Source: Anaeromonas sp052088025
GTDB lineage: Bacteria; Bacillota; Clostridia; Tissierellales; SIT17
DNA: 64,000 nt
Assembly (NCBI RefSeq): GCF_052088025.1
Contig: NZ_JBQCYD010000007.1
Coordinates: 1-64,000, forward strand
Direction of reading: 5' to 3'
Each line of letters starts with the position of its first letter. The stretch's first letter is position 1. This document shows positions 62,671-64,000 of the stretch, one piece after another. The notes under the pieces are model-generated. The model was not told the DNA's origin, did not search any database, and was given only the letters and a program-made list of their open reading frames with translations. The translations under genes were made by a program, and so were the position numbers.

Positions 62671-63692
62671 AATACTACTCCCTCATCACCTTTATTTATT
62701 TGACCTAATATATAATACTTTTCATTTAATTTATCTAATAATTCTTCTGCTTTTATTAAATCTTCTTTTGAAACTATAACTACCATTCCAACACCCATAT
62801 TAAAAGTAGAATACATTTCATTAGTTTCAATATTGCCCCATTTTTCTAGTAAATTAAAAATAGTTGGAGTTTCTATTTTGGATTTATCTATATGAGCTGT
62901 CAATCCCTTTGGTAAAATTCTTGGCACATTTTCATATATTCCCCCACCTGTAATATGTGCTAGTCCCTTTATATCAATTTCATCTATTAGATTTAATAAT
63001 GGATCTTTATATATACGAGTAGGTTTTAATAGTTCCTCGCCTATTGTAGTTTTTAGTTCATCTATAAAGCTATCTATTTTTAGATTTGCTCTTTCAAATA
63101 CTATTTTTCTAACTAATGAATATCCATTACTGTGTAATCCATTAGAAGGAAGGCCTATTACAATGTCTCCTTCTTTTATATTAGAACCATTAATTATTTT
63201 TTCTTTATCAACAATACCCACACAAAATCCTGCTAAATCATATTCATCTTCTGAGTAAAGTCCTGGCATTTCAGCTGTTTCTCCACCTATTAAAGCAGCT
63301 GCTCCCTTTATACATCCATTTGATACTCCTTCTACAATACTTGCCATCTTTTCTGGCACAAGTTTTCCAGTAGATATATAATCTAAGAAAAATAAAGGTT
63401 TTGCACCTTGACATAATATGTCATTTACGCACATGGCTACACAATCTTCCCCAATAGTATCATGCTTATCCATCATGAATGCTATTTTAAGTTTAGTACC
63501 TACCCCATCTGTTCCAGATGCTAATACAGGATTTTTATATTTTTTTATATCCAATCCAAATAATCCAGAAAAACCACCTAAGTCTGATAATACTCCATCA
63601 GTATGTGTGTTTTTGATAAGATTTTTTATTAAACTAATTTGTTTATATCCTGCTTCTTTATCTACGCCTGAATCTTTATATGTTAAAGACAT
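62664..63692 (-). CDS. purM: Phosphoribosylformylglycinamidine cyclo-ligase
   Basis: 342 residues, full-length AIR synthetase. Motifs: SLTYKDSGVDKEAG at the start, ASGTDGVGTKLKIAF, MCVNDILCQGAKPLFFLDY, GGETAEMPGLY and GLAHITGGGIYENVPR. AAAGGATG lies before the ATG. It follows purF by one base. Confidence 0.97.
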   Translation of the reverse strand: MSLTYKDSGVDKEAGYKQISLIKNLIKNTHTDGVLSDLGGFSGLFGLDIKKYKNPVLASGTDGVGTKLKIAFMMDKHDTIGEDCVAMCVNDILCQGAKPLFFLDYISTGKLVPEKMASIVEGVSNGCIKGAAALIGGETAEMPGLYSEDEYDLAGFCVGIVDKEKIINGSNIKEGDIVIGLPSNGLHSNGYSLVRKIVFERANLKIDSFIDELKTTIGEELLKPTRIYKDPLLNLIDEIDIKGLAHITGGGIYENVPRILPKGLTAHIDKSKIETPTIFNLLEKWGNIETNEMYSTFNMGVGMVVIVSKEDLIKAEELLDKLNEKYYILGQINKGDEGVVLC

Positions 63693-63693
63693 A

Positions 63694-64000
63694 TTAATTC
63701 ATCCTTTCTACTGGGTAATTACCTGTAAAGCAACCTCTACAAAAACCATTTTCTTCTCCTACAGCTTTTAACAATCCCTCTATTGAAATAAAGTGTAGTG
63801 AATCTGCTCCTGATATTTCTCTTATTTCTTTGCTAGTTTTAGTTGAACCTATTAAATGTTCCTTTGTTGGTGTATCCATTCCCAAATAACAAGTATTAGT
63901 TACTGATGGTGATGCAACTCTTACATGAACTTCTTTTGCTCCTGCATCCTTTAACATCTTTACTGTTTGCTTTATAGTAGTTCCTCTTACAATAGAATCA
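63694..64000 (-). CDS. purF: Amidophosphoribosyltransferase, C-terminal part
   Basis: Only the last about 101 residues lie in the window; the gene runs off the right edge. The visible frame begins DSIVRGTTIKQTVKMLKDAGA, the PRPP-binding loop and helix of PurF, followed by CYLGMDTPTKEHLIG and the C-terminal Cys-containing GFCRGCFTGNYP. It catalyses the first purine step. First gene of the visible pur order F-M-N-H-D. Confidence 0.95.
   Translation of the reverse strand, partial: DSIVRGTTIKQTVKMLKDAGAKEVHVRVASPSVTNTCYLGMDTPTKEHLIGSTKTSKEIREISGADSLHFISIEGLLKAVGEENGFCRGCFTGNYPVERMN

Noticed and set aside
1..64000. tRNA, rRNA, CRISPR array, insertion sequence, integrase or origin
   Set aside because: Reading both strands, I found no cloverleaf, rRNA core sequence, regularly spaced repeats, transposase or integrase motif; a tRNAscan or Infernal run could still reveal a missed small RNA.

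Overview
The window comes from a low-GC, anaerobic, endospore-forming Firmicute of the Clostridia/Tissierellia type. Evidence: very A+T-rich coding DNA with GGAGG-type ribosome binding sites and many TTG/GTG starts, a tricistronic-type spore germinant receptor operon, a CotF-like coat protein, a T-box leader, Fe-S serine dehydratase, an NADH/NADPH/ferredoxin flavoprotein complex, hybrid cluster protein and many ferredoxin-type proteins. The gene set suggests amino-acid fermentation. No rRNA, tRNA, CRISPR array, insertion sequence or prophage was seen. The sequence is a draft scaffold: 100 Ns lie at 50268-50367, and several genes carry single-base or small disruptions.

Layout. 93-7567 (minus): serine dehydratase (sdaAB, sdaAA) apparently co-transcribed with a three-subunit NuoE/NuoF/NuoG-GltD complex that resembles the Sporomusa-type (Stn) electron-bifurcating transhydrogenase. 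7722-11865 (minus): germinant receptor operon gerA-gerC-small ORF-gerB. 11958-20386 (minus): DUF4153 membrane protein, a repeat-type mechanosensitive channel, PepF, GalT, an AEC transporter and RidA. 20536-22725 (plus): a TauE/SafE exporter and a SoxB-like metallophosphoesterase. 22764-27304 (minus): heterodimeric ABC exporter with its MarR regulator. 27531-28892 (minus): AGCS symporter. 29118-30392 (plus): a secreted NlpC/P60 hydrolase. 30439-31320 (minus): tryptophan transporter under a Trp-specific T-box. 31423-35550 (minus): an M14 peptidase, then a DUF134 regulator-NifX-two MinD/ferredoxin ATPases-NifX cluster that recalls the Desulfovibrio orange-protein genes. 35676-40519 (minus): hcp (frameshifted), then a C39-like protein, a DUF523/DUF1722 protein, a small siroheme reductase-like protein, YwbE and a broken FNR-type flavoprotein. 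40624-44225 (minus): TetR-controlled ABC-2 transporter. 44384-45247 (plus): class II aldolase. 45282-50402 (minus): coat protein, cardiolipin synthase, NadE, a threonine-aldolase-like lyase and an EAL-HDOD protein interrupted by the gap. 50578-56127 (minus): threonine aldolase-aminotransferase-FAD oxidoreductase operon behind a sigma-54 promoter, with a PrpR-type activator upstream. 56258-64000: cupin (plus), TcdA (minus), amidohydrolase (plus), and the pur operon F-M-N-H-D (minus, running off the right edge).

How the parts fit: serine and threonine breakdown to pyruvate, glycine and acetaldehyde feeds ferredoxin/NAD(P)H pools that the bifurcating complex can balance. The cluster most worth attention is the sigma-54 threonine aldolase operon, whose activator has its DNA-binding domain cut off by an in-frame stop. 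Also notable are the SoxB-like/TauE pair, the ferredoxin-ATPase/NifX cluster with twin palindromic operators, and the serine dehydratase-transhydrogenase operon.
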